This document shows, in pieces, positions 8,711 to 17,609 of a stretch of 46,200 bases of DNA (position 1 is the stretch's first letter; the number at the start of each line of letters is the position of its first letter). The stretch lies in the NCBI GenBank assembly GCA_944389065.1, contig CALXKZ010000019.1, positions 1-46,200 of the forward strand, in the 5' to 3' direction. This DNA comes from an uncultured Spirochaetaceae bacterium. GTDB taxonomy: Bacteria; Spirochaetota; Spirochaetia; Sphaerochaetales; Sphaerochaetaceae. Made by a program: the position numbers and the translations under genes. The notes under the pieces were generated by a model that did not search any database, was not told the origin of the DNA, and was given only the letters and a program-made list of their open reading frames with translations.

Positions 8711-8739
8711 TTGACAGCATGATATACACTTTGTAGAAT
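8711..8739 (+). promoter_or_regulatory. Sigma-70 promoter of the nucleoside uptake operon
   Basis: TTGACA (8711-8716), 17-bp spacer, TAGAAT (8734-8739). An A/T-only tract (about 8664-8694) lies upstream and could act as an UP element. Predicted start near 8746 gives a ~30-base leader with GGAAGGAGA. No riboswitch fits in that leader. Confidence 0.85.
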
Positions 8740-8775
8740 CATAATAGCGATTTGAAAATCGGAAGGAGAGCGCTG

Positions 8776-9828
8776 ATGCTGAAGAAAATCTTTGTGGTTA
8801 TGCTTATTGCCTGCTTCTCTTTCTCCGTTTCTGCCGGAGGAAGCCAGGAGTCTGATAGCCTGATGCTGGGAATGGTCACGGATTCAGGTACAATCGATGA
8901 CCGGTCGTTCAATCAGGGAACATATGAAGGAGTGAAGAAGGCAGCTGATGAACTGGGCCTTGCCTGTACCTATCTCAGACCTGCCGGGACAACCACAACT
9001 GATTATCTGACAGCTATCTCGGATCTGTATGATCAGGGATACAGATTCATAGCCTGCCCGGGATATCTCTTTGCAGATGCTGTCTCCCAGGCACAGGAGA
9101 TGTACCCTGACCTTATGCTGATCATCATTGATGATGCTCTTACTTCTGGAATAGGCGAGAATACAGTTGCCATAACATTCAAGGAAGAGGAATCGGGATT
9201 CATGGCAGGCCTTGCAACAGCCCTCAAGCTCCAGGAAGGAGAAGTCGGTTTTGTCGGAGGTCTCGAGATTCCTGCAGTCCAGAAATTCAACTGGGGTTTT
9301 CAGCAGGGTGTGAAGTATGCAAATGATAATTTCGGAACGGCAATCGGGATGAATCCGAGCAATTTCGTATACCAGGGATCCTTTGCTGATCTTGCGGGCG
9401 GTCAGCAGCTTGCGGTCGCCATGTATGACAGCGGTGTGGATGCGATTTTCGCAGCCGCAGGTGGTACAGGCGTTGGAGTGATCAACGAGGCGAAGAACAG
9501 AAGGCTTTCCGGAGAGGATGTATGGGCTGTAGGCGTTGATGTGGATCAGTATACCGTCGGAGATATGGGGAATGGTGAGTCCTGCATTCTGACCTCTGCG
9601 ATGAAGGATGTGACAGGTGTTGCATATGATCAGGCCATGGCAGCAGCCAATGGTACATTCCAGGGTGGCAGGCACCTGATTCTCGGAGCAGCTGACGGCA
9701 GGGCTGGTATTCCTGCATCCAATCCAAACCTCACTCCGGAGATCGAAGCTGAAGTTGCAGCAGTTGCTGGTCTCATAAGCAGTGGGGAGATCAAGGTTCA
9801 GGATACAGGCGATGGCCTTATAAAGTAA
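8776..9828 (+). CDS. BMP/PnrA-family purine nucleoside-binding protein
   Basis: 350 residues from the ATG at 8776; GGAAGGAGA (8761-8769) decides this start against an in-frame TTG at 8752. Signal peptide of about 24 residues ending SVSA-GGSQES, again without a lipobox Cys, unlike the TmpC/PnrA lipoproteins of treponemes. Mature sequence starts LMLGMVTDSGTIDDRSFNQG, the hallmark of BMP proteins, with the Asp and Phe that stack and bind the ribose/base. Later family segments are EEESGFMAGLAT, GGLEIPAVQKF and AAAGGTGVG. It captures purine nucleosides in the periplasm for the ABC transporter encoded next. The downstream phosphorylase supports a nucleoside ligand. Confidence 0.93.
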   Translation: MLKKIFVVMLIACFSFSVSAGGSQESDSLMLGMVTDSGTIDDRSFNQGTYEGVKKAADELGLACTYLRPAGTTTTDYLTAISDLYDQGYRFIACPGYLFADAVSQAQEMYPDLMLIIIDDALTSGIGENTVAITFKEEESGFMAGLATALKLQEGEVGFVGGLEIPAVQKFNWGFQQGVKYANDNFGTAIGMNPSNFVYQGSFADLAGGQQLAVAMYDSGVDAIFAAAGGTGVGVINEAKNRRLSGEDVWAVGVDVDQYTVGDMGNGESCILTSAMKDVTGVAYDQAMAAANGTFQGGRHLILGAADGRAGIPASNPNLTPEIEAEVAAVAGLISSGEIKVQDTGDGLIK

Positions 9829-9846
9829 TCTATGCTTTGATCATGT

Positions 9847-9867
9847 GGCCGCCTGGAAACGGCGGCC
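9847..9867 (+). other. Hairpin after the nucleoside-binding protein gene
   Basis: GGCCGCC (9847-9853) pairs perfectly with GGCGGCC (9861-9867) around a 7-base loop and is followed by TTCTTTC. It could terminate part of the transcripts or stabilise the bmp message, giving more binding protein than transporter, as after the binding-protein gene at 2479-3822. Confidence 0.6.
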
Positions 9868-9900
9868 TTCTTTCGATATTGCACTCAGGGGAAGATCCAG

Positions 9901-11421
9901 TTGGACTACGTTATCGAAATGCTCGGAATACGCAAGGAATTTCCGGGAATCATTGCCAATGATGATATAACACTGCAGGTAAGAGAGGGAGAGATCCATG
10001 CGATTCTCGGAGAGAACGGTGCAGGGAAGTCCACTCTTATGAGCATTCTGTTTGGGCTTTATCATGCTGACAGGGGCGTAATAAGGATCCGTGGAAAGGA
10101 AGTAAGCATCAAAAATCCGAATGATGCTTTTGCTCTTGGTATCGGCATGGTGCATCAGCACTTCCAGCTGGTTCATAACTTCACTGTTGCGGAGAATATC
10201 ATCCTCGGAAAGGAAGGCGGTTTTGTCTATGATATCCACAGGGCATCAAAGAGGATAAAGGATATTTCCGAGCGCTATGGGCTTTCGATTGAGCCTGATA
10301 TGGTTATTGAGGATATAACGGTAGGCATGCAGCAGCGTGTCGAGATCCTGAAGATGCTTTACCGCGATGCGGATATCCTCATTTTCGATGAGCCTACTGC
10401 TGTCCTCACACCTCAGGAGATCAGTGAGCTTATGGAGATAATGAGAGGCCTTGCGGCTGAGGGAAAGTCGATAATCCTCATCACGCATAAGCTTGATGAG
10501 ATCAAGAGAGTTGCAGACCGCTGTACCGTAATAAGACGCGGACGGCTTGTCGGAGTCGTTGATGTGCAATCAACGTCCGCTTCGGAAATGGCCTCTATGA
10601 TGGTCGGCCGTCCTGTTTCATTCAAAGTCGAGAAAGCTCCTTCCAATCCCGGGCCTGCCATTCTCCGGCTTGAAGACCTTTCCGTGATGAGCTCAAGACA
10701 CGTACTGGGAGTGAAGGACTTCAGCCTTGATGTGCATTCCGGAGAGATTGTCGGAATCGCAGGTGTCGATGGAAACGGACAGTCTGAGCTTGTTGAGGCG
10801 ATAACAGGACTGCGGCATGCTGAATCAGGCCGGATTATTTTCAAGGATACTGATATTACGGCGATGCCTATAAGAAAACGCAATGAGCTTGGACTGGGGC
10901 ATATTCCAGAAGATAGGCAGAAAAGGGGACTGATCCTCGGTGCAACACTCACTGATAATATGGTCATAAAGGAGTTCTATAAGGAAGGATTCAGCCATCA
11001 TGGCATCCTTGATTACCCCACAATCCATGACTATGCAGAGAGAATCATAGAGAAATTCGATGTCCGCTCCGGAGAAGGTGCCGAGTCCCTTGCTGGAAAG
11101 CTTTCCGGAGGTAATCAGCAGAAGGCAATCATCGGCCGTGAGATCACTGGAGAGCCTGATCTGCTTATTGCAGTCCAGCCTACAAGAGGGCTTGATGTCG
11201 GCGCCATCGAATTCATCCATGCCCAGCTTGTGAAGGAGAGGGATGCAGGCAAAGCTGTCCTCCTTGTATCATTCGAGCTTGATGAGATCTTCAATCTTGC
11301 GGATCGGATAGCGGTAATCAATGCAGGCAGACTCATAGATGTTGTCAGGACGGACGAAACGGATGTTGACTCCGTAGGTCTGATGATGGCAGGAATCAGG
11401 GCTTCAGGAGGTGAGAGATGA
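9901..11421 (+). CDS. Nucleoside ABC transporter ATPase with two nucleotide-binding domains
   Basis: 506 residues, two fused ABC cassettes as in RbsA/YufO (NupO). Domain 1: Walker A GENGAGKS, Walker B ILIFDEPTAVLTP, switch ITHK. Domain 2 is degenerate at Walker A (GVDGNGQSE), with signature LSGGNQQK, as usual for this class. The start is a TTG at 9901 with AGGGGA 8 bases upstream; the first residues (MDYVIEMLGIRKEFPG) align with family N-termini, making the next ATG at 9919 too short. Powers uptake through the two permeases that follow. The next gene starts inside the last codons (ATGA overlap). Confidence 0.92.
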   Translation: MDYVIEMLGIRKEFPGIIANDDITLQVREGEIHAILGENGAGKSTLMSILFGLYHADRGVIRIRGKEVSIKNPNDAFALGIGMVHQHFQLVHNFTVAENIILGKEGGFVYDIHRASKRIKDISERYGLSIEPDMVIEDITVGMQQRVEILKMLYRDADILIFDEPTAVLTPQEISELMEIMRGLAAEGKSIILITHKLDEIKRVADRCTVIRRGRLVGVVDVQSTSASEMASMMVGRPVSFKVEKAPSNPGPAILRLEDLSVMSSRHVLGVKDFSLDVHSGEIVGIAGVDGNGQSELVEAITGLRHAESGRIIFKDTDITAMPIRKRNELGLGHIPEDRQKRGLILGATLTDNMVIKEFYKEGFSHHGILDYPTIHDYAERIIEKFDVRSGEGAESLAGKLSGGNQQKAIIGREITGEPDLLIAVQPTRGLDVGAIEFIHAQLVKERDAGKAVLLVSFELDEIFNLADRIAVINAGRLIDVVRTDETDVDSVGLMMAGIRASGGER

Positions 11422-12617
11422 ATATGATAAGGCCTTTGGAGGCCAGGAAGGCCTCTCCGCTTCTTGTATCGCTATCAGCTGTTGTCCTTGGGATCATTGC
11501 AGGCTGTGTCTTTATTCTTCTTATCGGAAAGAATCCGTTTGATGGATTTGAGAAGATCCTTTTCGGAGCTCTCTCCAGCAGGCGGCGTATAGGGAATACT
11601 CTCGGAATGTCCACTCAGCTGATTCTGATAGGGCTTTCCGTCTCATTTGCATTCAAGACAGGTCTTTTCAACATAGGGGCTTCAGGGCAGATGCTCGTCG
11701 GAGGAATCGCAGGGTCCATCCTCGCATATTACCTCCCGATGGGTATGCCACGGGTAATCTATATTCCTGTTATCGTGATCGCAGCAGCTGCGGCTGGTGG
11801 TATCTGGGGATTCATATCCGGACTTCTGAAGGCAAAGTTCAATGTGCATGAAGTTGTTTCCACCATAATGCTCAACTGGATAGCCTACTGGATGGTATAT
11901 GATTTCATTCCTCGGTTCATAATCGATCCCACGATCTCCGTGAAGTCGAAGCCAATACCCCTTGAGCATACGTTAAGAGCTGAATGGCTGAGAGAAGCCA
12001 CAGGCTTTTCCACCCTCAATTATGGTTTCTTCATAGCTATCATAATGACAGTTGCAGTATGGTTCATCCTTAAGAAAACAACTCTTGGATTCAGCCTTAA
12101 AGCAGTTGGATCGAACAGATTCTGCGCTGAATATGCTGGTATAAAGGTATCGAGCTCAATCATGATCTCAATGGCAATAGCTGGTGCACTCTCTGGGCTT
12201 GCAGGCCTTACATACTACTGCGGATACTCTGAGATCATGGAGATGGGGAAGATGCCGAATGAAGGCTTTGACGGAATCGCTGTGGCTCTCCTCGGAAACT
12301 GTTCGCCGGCCGGTTCATTCTTTGCCGCTATCTTCTTTGGCATCCTTAAGATGGGAAGGGGATCTCTGGCTGCGACAGGAATCCCGACAGAGATCGCTGA
12401 TACGATCATTGCCACAGTCATATATTTCACAGCTACGAATGTGCTTCTCTCTGCTTTCTGGAACGGGCGCTTCCAGAGAAGCTTTGAAAAAAAGGAAGAG
12501 GCTGTTTCCTATGCATTGAAGGAAGCGGGGGATATGAGGAATGCCTCAGTCCTTTCCCGTAAGGAGTTCGATGAGCTGGCAAAGAAGGGCAGAAAGCTCA
12601 TGAAGGAGGGAAGGTGA
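11418..12617 (+). CDS. Nucleoside ABC transporter permease 1 (YufP/NupP-like)
   Basis: 399 residues, about ten membrane segments, of the branched-chain-amino-acid/ribose permease superfamily. Recognisable segments are FNIGASGQMLVGG, VHEVVSTIMLNWIAYW and GFDGIAVALLGNCSP, the last being a conserved nucleoside-permease signature. Overlaps the ATPase gene by four bases and the next permease by one base, so the three are translationally coupled. Long charged C-terminal tail (ending KKGRKLMKEGR) is cytoplasmic. Forms a heterodimer with the next product. Confidence 0.9.
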   Translation: MNMIRPLEARKASPLLVSLSAVVLGIIAGCVFILLIGKNPFDGFEKILFGALSSRRRIGNTLGMSTQLILIGLSVSFAFKTGLFNIGASGQMLVGGIAGSILAYYLPMGMPRVIYIPVIVIAAAAAGGIWGFISGLLKAKFNVHEVVSTIMLNWIAYWMVYDFIPRFIIDPTISVKSKPIPLEHTLRAEWLREATGFSTLNYGFFIAIIMTVAVWFILKKTTLGFSLKAVGSNRFCAEYAGIKVSSSIMISMAIAGALSGLAGLTYYCGYSEIMEMGKMPNEGFDGIAVALLGNCSPAGSFFAAIFFGILKMGRGSLAATGIPTEIADTIIATVIYFTATNVLLSAFWNGRFQRSFEKKEEAVSYALKEAGDMRNASVLSRKEFDELAKKGRKLMKEGR

Positions 12618-13570
12618 TGGAGTTCTGGAGCGTTGTATCAAGCATAATCCCATCTGCTATTGCCTATACCATGCCAATACTCATGGGAGCACTTGGCGGT
12701 CTCTATTCCGAACGGTCCGGTGTTACCAATCTGTGTATCGAAGGTCTGATGCTCTTCGGTTGTTTTTCATCTGCGGCTACGATTGTGAAACTGCAGGCCA
12801 TCCCTGGGTTCTCATATACTTTCGCCATTGTCATAGGAATCATCGCGGCAATGGCAGCATCGACACTCCTTTCTCTTCTGCATGCGTTTGCATCCATCAA
12901 TCTGAAGTCCAACCAGGTTATATCAGGGACTGCGATAAACATGCTATCTACAGCGGTTTCCCTCTTCCTGGCCCAGACGATCACAGGAAGCGGAAACATA
13001 ACGATAGTCCGCGGTGTCATCCGGAGTGATATTCCCCTTCTTTCGCATATACCGGTAATCGGCAGACTGTTTTTCTCAAGAACTTACTGGACGACCTGGA
13101 TATGCCTTGCTCTCTGGGGAATCTCCTGGTTCCTTCTGTACAGGACGTCGTTCGGGCTCAGGCTCAGAGCATGCGGAGAGCATCCGTCAGCAGTTGCCTC
13201 CGCAGGTGTGAATGTCCATAGAATGAGGTATATCGGGGTTATGGCTTCAGGTCTGCTTTCCGGTCTTGGCGGGGCATGCATTCTGGTTACTTATGCAGGA
13301 GAATACAACGCAGGGAGCGGAATAAACGGGCTTGGCTTCCTTGCCATAGCTGCTCTGATATTCGGGCAGTGGAAGCCTCTTGGAATCCTTGGATCCACAT
13401 TCTTCTTCGGACTCTGCATGACAATTGCGAATATGGGAAAGGTCTTCCCTGTGTTCCAGAATATCCCGGCAGGTTATCTCGGGATGTTCCCATATGCAGC
13501 GACGCTGATTGCGCTTATACTTTCCAGCAGGAAAAGCGCAGCTCCCCTCGCTTCTGGAGAGCCGTTCTGA
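12617..13570 (+). CDS. Nucleoside ABC transporter permease 2 (YufQ/NupQ-like)
   Basis: 317 residues. The ATG at 12617 is preferred to the GTG at 12614 because AAGGAGGG lies 6 bases before it. Starts with the family's Pro-rich first helix and ERSGVTNLCIEGLMLFG motif; further features are INLKSNQVISGTAINM, CGEHPSAVASAGVNV and INGLGFLAIAALIFG. About eight to nine membrane segments. It pairs with the preceding permease. The purine nucleoside phosphorylase follows after 15 bases. Confidence 0.9.
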   Translation: MEFWSVVSSIIPSAIAYTMPILMGALGGLYSERSGVTNLCIEGLMLFGCFSSAATIVKLQAIPGFSYTFAIVIGIIAAMAASTLLSLLHAFASINLKSNQVISGTAINMLSTAVSLFLAQTITGSGNITIVRGVIRSDIPLLSHIPVIGRLFFSRTYWTTWICLALWGISWFLLYRTSFGLRLRACGEHPSAVASAGVNVHRMRYIGVMASGLLSGLGGACILVTYAGEYNAGSGINGLGFLAIAALIFGQWKPLGILGSTFFFGLCMTIANMGKVFPVFQNIPAGYLGMFPYAATLIALILSSRKSAAPLASGEPF

Positions 13571-13585
13571 TAAAGGAGATTTCAT

Positions 13586-14419
13586 ATGGTGCTTATGGAT
13601 ATGCTGAAAGAATCAGCTGATTATATCAGAAACATGGCAGGAGATATGAAAATAGATCTTGCGATAGTCCTTGGATCCGGCCTTGGCGATATAGCTGATG
13701 AAATACAGGATGCCACCGTGATCGATTATCATGATATCCCTCATTTCCCGGTATCTACCGTCCCCGGGCACAAAGGACGGCTTGTCATTGGCAGCCTTGA
13801 AGGACACAATGTCATGTGCATGCAGGGACGCTTTCATTACTATGAAGGCTATTCAATGGCTGATGTGGTATATCCTGTACGTGTGATGAAGATCCTGGGA
13901 ATTGATTCTCTGTTTCTTACAAATGCCGCTGGATGTGTGAACAGAAGCTGGAAGCCAGGGGATCTCATGATCATTGAAGATCATATAAAGCTTATTGCCG
14001 ATAGTCCTCTCCGTGGATTGAATCCGGATGAGCTGGGACCTCGTTTCTTTGATATGTCCAGAGCATATGATAAAACCCTTATCGGTGTAGCAGAGGCGGA
14101 AGCGGATAAGCTTGGGATAAATATCCGTAAGGGCGTATACATGCTTTTTACGGGACCTGCATTTGAGACCCCTGCGGAGGTAAGATTCGCCCGTACAGCA
14201 GGGGCAGATGCTGTCGGTATGTCCACTGTGCCAGAGGCGATTGCCGCATCGCATATGGGAATGCATACACTTGGCATAAGCTGTCTGACCAATATGGCTG
14301 CAGGGATTCTTGATCAGCCTCTGAACCATGAAGAGGTTCTTGAGACAGGGGAGAGGGTAAAGAAGGATTTCTCTGCTCTTGTACGCGGCATTGTCCGGAA
14401 CTGGCCTGTATTGTTCTGA
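13586..14419 (+). CDS. punA: Purine nucleoside phosphorylase (trimeric type)
   Basis: 277 residues, the length of trimeric PNPs. Splits imported inosine/guanosine-type nucleosides with phosphate into base and ribose-1-phosphate in the cytoplasm. Visible motifs: VLGSGLGDIADEI (phosphate loop), PHFPVSTVPGHKGRL, MQGRFHYYEGYS, FLTNAAGCVN, and GPAFETPAEVRFARTAGADAVGMSTVPE, whose Glu and Met contact base and ribose. AAAGGAG precedes the ATG. It completes an uptake-and-cleavage operon. The symbol assumes the purine type over xanthosine-specific XapA, which is very similar. Confidence 0.9.
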   Translation: MVLMDMLKESADYIRNMAGDMKIDLAIVLGSGLGDIADEIQDATVIDYHDIPHFPVSTVPGHKGRLVIGSLEGHNVMCMQGRFHYYEGYSMADVVYPVRVMKILGIDSLFLTNAAGCVNRSWKPGDLMIIEDHIKLIADSPLRGLNPDELGPRFFDMSRAYDKTLIGVAEAEADKLGINIRKGVYMLFTGPAFETPAEVRFARTAGADAVGMSTVPEAIAASHMGMHTLGISCLTNMAAGILDQPLNHEEVLETGERVKKDFSALVRGIVRNWPVLF

Positions 14420-14420
14420 T

Positions 14421-15326
14421 ATGAGAATCTCAGTCCGGACCGCCATAGATTATGCATACATCATTCTCGGCTCTGCAGTCACAGCATTCGCAGTCGCTGT
14501 ATTCCTGAATCCGGCCAGGCTTGCTCCTGGAGGGGTATCTGGAATCGCAACGATACTGTATCACCTTTTCGGCTGGGATCTTGGCATTGTCATATTCTTT
14601 CTTACGGTTCCTGTCTTCCTGATAGGTCTGAGGCTTTTCGGAAGGCAGTATGGATTCAGAACGCTTCTTGGATCGCTCCTTCTGTCAGCTTTCACCTCAG
14701 TATGGATTTCGCTATTGGGAGAAAACGGGATACTCGACTATACAAAGGATATTTCCATAATGCTTTCTGCTCTGTATGGCGGTGTACTGTCAGGAGTCGG
14801 GATAGGACTTGTCATGAAGTCCGGATCGAACACTGGCGGGACAGATATCATCGCACAGATCATGGCCCGCTATACCAAATTATCTCTCGGCACATCCCTT
14901 TTCATAGTTGATGGCGCGATTATTGCCGTCTCTGCGGTTTTCTTTGGGATCGAGAATGCCCTTTATGCTGCGGCTGTCGCTTATATCACAACGGTTGTAA
15001 TCAATAAGATCGTACTCTCGATGGGGACAAGCTATGCGAAGACAGTCTTCATAGTCTCTGATAACTATCAGGAAATAGGACAGTTCATCATTGATGAGAT
15101 GGATCGTGGCGCAACGCTTCTTGATGCAAAGGGTTTCTACTCTAATAAGTCCCGTCCTATGCTTATGGCTGTCATCCCAAACCAGGAAGTGTCAAAACTG
15201 ACACGGGCTGTGCATAAAGCAGATCCAAAGGCTTTTATGGTTATAAGCGAAACCTATCATGTTCTTGGTGAAGGCTATACTCCGATCGAGAACATAGCTG
15301 AGACAAGCGATGTGACTCAGCAGTGA
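14421..15326 (+). CDS. YitT-family membrane protein (DUF161/DUF2179)
   Basis: 301 residues from the ATG at 14421, one base after the PNP stop. Five to six hydrophobic segments form the YitT domain (FLNPARLAPGGVSGIA, SGSNTGGTDIIAQI are conserved signatures). The C-terminal ~80 residues form a cytosolic DUF2179 domain (DRGATLLDAKGFYSNKSRP). Function of the family is not established. It is tightly linked to the nucleoside genes and ends in the operon terminator, but this may be chance operon membership. Confidence 0.85.
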   Translation: MRISVRTAIDYAYIILGSAVTAFAVAVFLNPARLAPGGVSGIATILYHLFGWDLGIVIFFLTVPVFLIGLRLFGRQYGFRTLLGSLLLSAFTSVWISLLGENGILDYTKDISIMLSALYGGVLSGVGIGLVMKSGSNTGGTDIIAQIMARYTKLSLGTSLFIVDGAIIAVSAVFFGIENALYAAAVAYITTVVINKIVLSMGTSYAKTVFIVSDNYQEIGQFIIDEMDRGATLLDAKGFYSNKSRPMLMAVIPNQEVSKLTRAVHKADPKAFMVISETYHVLGEGYTPIENIAETSDVTQQ

Positions 15327-15372
15327 TTTCTTTCAGATGCCGTTAGGACCGATGCATTGCTGTTAACTTTTT
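15318..15372 (+). terminator. Terminator of the nucleoside operon
   Basis: CAGCAGTG (15318-15325, overlapping the stop codon) pairs with CATTGCTG (15355-15362) with one G-U pair; inner ATGC/GCAT can extend the fold. A T-rich run (TTAACTTTTT) follows. Confidence 0.55.
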
Positions 15373-15433
15373 CCACACCTGAGGATAGGTCTTTACTTTC
15401 TTTCCAGGAATCAATATATTTGCCTTGGAATCC

Positions 15434-16123
15434 ATGAAGCTCTTGTGTATTTCTGATGCGACGGATACTTTGATCTACTCTTCGATAGCACCTGAACTGT
15501 ACAGGGATGTGGATTTTGTCATCTCAGCCGGCGATCTCCCATTAAGATATTATGATTACATCCAGACGATGCTCAGGAAGGATGTGTACTATGTGTACGG
15601 CAATCATAATCTTGAGGATTTTGGCAGGATGATGAAGAGCCCGGATAATATACTTTCATATGCAGGGGCTCCTAAAGCCCATGATATGCCTATCTTCGGA
15701 GGGCTTTTCATCGATGGCAAATGCATCTACGACAAGAACCGCGATCTGATCATCGCAGGTCTTGGAGGATCGATGCTTTATAACTATGGCGATAGCCAGT
15801 ATTCGGAGAAGCAGATGCAATGGCGCATCAATAAGCTTATTCCGAGACTGATATACAACAAAAAGAGGTTTGGAAGGGCGCTGGATATCCTTGTCACCCA
15901 TGCACCTCCGAGAGGAATGGGGGATGGCGAGGATCTCTGTCACCGCGGATTCAGCTGTTTTCTTGCATTCATGGAGAAGTACAGACCGAAGTATCTTCTT
16001 CATGGGCATGTTCATCTTGATGATATCAATGCTCCCCGGGTAAGCGAGTTCGGTGAGACAAAGGTCATCAATATCTATAAGAATTACATCCTCGAGGATG
16101 AAACGCTTGGAGCTGGAAGATGA
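15434..16123 (+). CDS. Calcineurin-like metallophosphoesterase
   Basis: 229 residues from the ATG at 15434; an in-frame TTG at 15425 is an alternative. Phosphoesterase motifs in order: SAGD (metal-bridging Asp), YGNHN (GNHE-like), VTHAPPRG, and LHGHVHL (GHxH). The first motif, usually DxH, reads SDATD, so the first metal site is altered. Cytoplasmic, no signal. A -10-like TATATT at 15415-15420 with TTTACT 17 bp upstream would give a leader of only a few bases; no Shine-Dalgarno sequence is clear. It overlaps the ParB-like gene by four bases. The substrate (phosphodiester, nucleotide or protein) is unknown. Confidence 0.8.
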   Translation: MKLLCISDATDTLIYSSIAPELYRDVDFVISAGDLPLRYYDYIQTMLRKDVYYVYGNHNLEDFGRMMKSPDNILSYAGAPKAHDMPIFGGLFIDGKCIYDKNRDLIIAGLGGSMLYNYGDSQYSEKQMQWRINKLIPRLIYNKKRFGRALDILVTHAPPRGMGDGEDLCHRGFSCFLAFMEKYRPKYLLHGHVHLDDINAPRVSEFGETKVINIYKNYILEDETLGAGR

Positions 16124-17028
16124 TGTATGACAACAAGGTAGCAGTGGATGACTTCATAAGAGCAAGGAACAAGGCACGGATGCAGGGCCTGCTCTCAGCC
16201 TTGCAGTGGAAGAGCAATGACCTCATGTCATTCTATGAAGTGACCTCGATAATCAAACCGAAATCAGAGACATACATGGGAATGCAGACTATTCCTGTGG
16301 AGAGAATAATCGGATCAGAGGGCCGGTATCATGATTTCTCCTCTGCATTCTTCCCCAAGCGTGAGCAGCTCAGATCACGCTGGTGCAGCATTGATACGGC
16401 GATGCACAATGATATCATCCTGCCTCCGATATCCGTTTATAGCCTTGGAGGATACTACTTTGTCCGGGATGGCAACCATAGAGTATCTGTTGCAAAAGCG
16501 CAGGGTGTTGAGTTTATCGATGCAGAGGTTGTAGAGCTTGATTCCGAGATTCCTCTCCTTCCTGGCATGAGCATGAGGGAGCTCAGGAGGAAGGTTGTCG
16601 ATTATGAGCGCAATATGTTCATATCGCAATATAAACCATCCTATCTTCCTATGGGCGATATAGTCTTCACAACGCCAGGAGCTTATCCGGAGATGGTCAA
16701 CCATATTCTTGTCCATAAGTATTACATAAACCAGAATATCGACCATGAGATCTCATTTGAGGAAGCTGCGAAGAGCTGGTATGACAATGTCTATTTCCCG
16801 ATTGTAAGGGAGATACGCAAGGAGCATCTTCTTGCTTCTTTCCCTGGACAGAGCGAAGGTGATATGTACATGTGGATTGTCAGGAGATGGGATGAGTATA
16901 AGCGCCAGAATAAGGATATGACAGCAGAGGAAGCTGTCCAGAAAATCAGCAAAGAGACGGCAAAGGATATCTTCCACCGTCTCCTGAGGTATTCAAAGTA
17001 TTATATCTCACGTATCTCCGAGAGCTGA
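16120..17028 (+). CDS. ParB/sulfiredoxin-fold protein of unknown role
   Basis: 302 residues. The central region contains VRDGNHRVSVAKAQG (about residues 112-126), the ParB/Srx N-terminal-like motif that binds nucleotide in ParB-type CTPases and related enzymes. No ParB DNA-binding helix-turn-helix or dimerisation domain is recognisable in the C-terminal half, which is helical and rich in Tyr/Arg/Lys. So it is unlikely to be a segregation ParB. Start at 16120 overlaps the metallophosphoesterase stop (ATGA), so the two are coupled. The 3' end overlaps the convergent flavodoxin-fold gene by 21 bases. Confidence 0.6.
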   Translation: MMYDNKVAVDDFIRARNKARMQGLLSALQWKSNDLMSFYEVTSIIKPKSETYMGMQTIPVERIIGSEGRYHDFSSAFFPKREQLRSRWCSIDTAMHNDIILPPISVYSLGGYYFVRDGNHRVSVAKAQGVEFIDAEVVELDSEIPLLPGMSMRELRRKVVDYERNMFISQYKPSYLPMGDIVFTTPGAYPEMVNHILVHKYYINQNIDHEISFEEAAKSWYDNVYFPIVREIRKEHLLASFPGQSEGDMYMWIVRRWDEYKRQNKDMTAEEAVQKISKETAKDIFHRLLRYSKYYISRISES

Positions 17029-17556
17029 TATGACCATGGCAAGATGCTCAGCTGTCATATCGATATCCTCCGATGGACGGTTGGGCATCAGCTCTCCTTC
17101 TTTATGCACATATGGAGTGAATGGAACATTTATCATCTTCATCATATGGCTCCAGGTGTAAAGGCAAAGGGCCGCTTTCTCGCCGTCATCGACCGAAACT
17201 GAGGATGATGAGAAGGCATAGAAGTATTTATCTTTGAGCGAATCGGATTTATATAATGGCCAGGTCGCATCGATATATGCCTTCATCTCAGCAGTCGGCA
17301 TCCCGAAGCGTGATGGCGTTCCGAGTATGACTATGTCTGCCTTTTCCAGCTTTCTGTTGTTCGCTTCCGGAAGTGCAATGATTTCCTCATAGTATTCGTT
17401 GACCTCTGTTCTCTCATTTGCTTCTATGTGAAGATCGGAGTCAGTAACCCTGTAAAGTCTGGCATCTATACCACGTTCTATAAGCTTTTCCCTGAATGTC
17501 TCTGATATAAGATAGAGATTCCCTGAGATGGAGTGGATTATTATATTCGCTCTCAT
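17008..17556 (-). CDS. Flavodoxin-fold NAD(P)H oxidoreductase
   Basis: 182 residues, flavodoxin/WrbA-like. N-terminal strand and phosphate loop (IIIHSISGNLYLISE) and the flavin-contacting GTPSRFGMPTAEMKAYID segment are visible. It probably reduces quinones or flavins with NAD(P)H, or carries electrons. The first loop (HSISGN) is shorter than the classical T/SxTGxT, so FMN binding may be weaker. Strong Shine-Dalgarno AAAAGGAGG upstream; a TATAAT (17575-17580) just before it could be its own promoter. Lies downstream of the ABC ATPase gene on the same strand with a 53-base gap. Confidence 0.72.
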   Translation of the reverse strand: MRANIIIHSISGNLYLISETFREKLIERGIDARLYRVTDSDLHIEANERTEVNEYYEEIIALPEANNRKLEKADIVILGTPSRFGMPTAEMKAYIDATWPLYKSDSLKDKYFYAFSSSSVSVDDGEKAALCLYTWSHMMKMINVPFTPYVHKEGELMPNRPSEDIDMTAEHLAMVISALGDT

Positions 17557-17609
17557 CGCGTCCTCCTTTTCCTGATTATATCCCAGCTGGAGGCGTCAGT
17601 GGTGAAGAA

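Noticed and set aside
8359..8736. 125-residue plus frame over the hydrolase end and intergenic DNA
   Set aside because: Runs through a terminator and a promoter region; shadow of the hydrolase gene.
16120..17028. Chromosome-partitioning ParB
   Set aside because: Only the Srx-like motif is present; no HTH, no parA, no parS-like repeats nearby.
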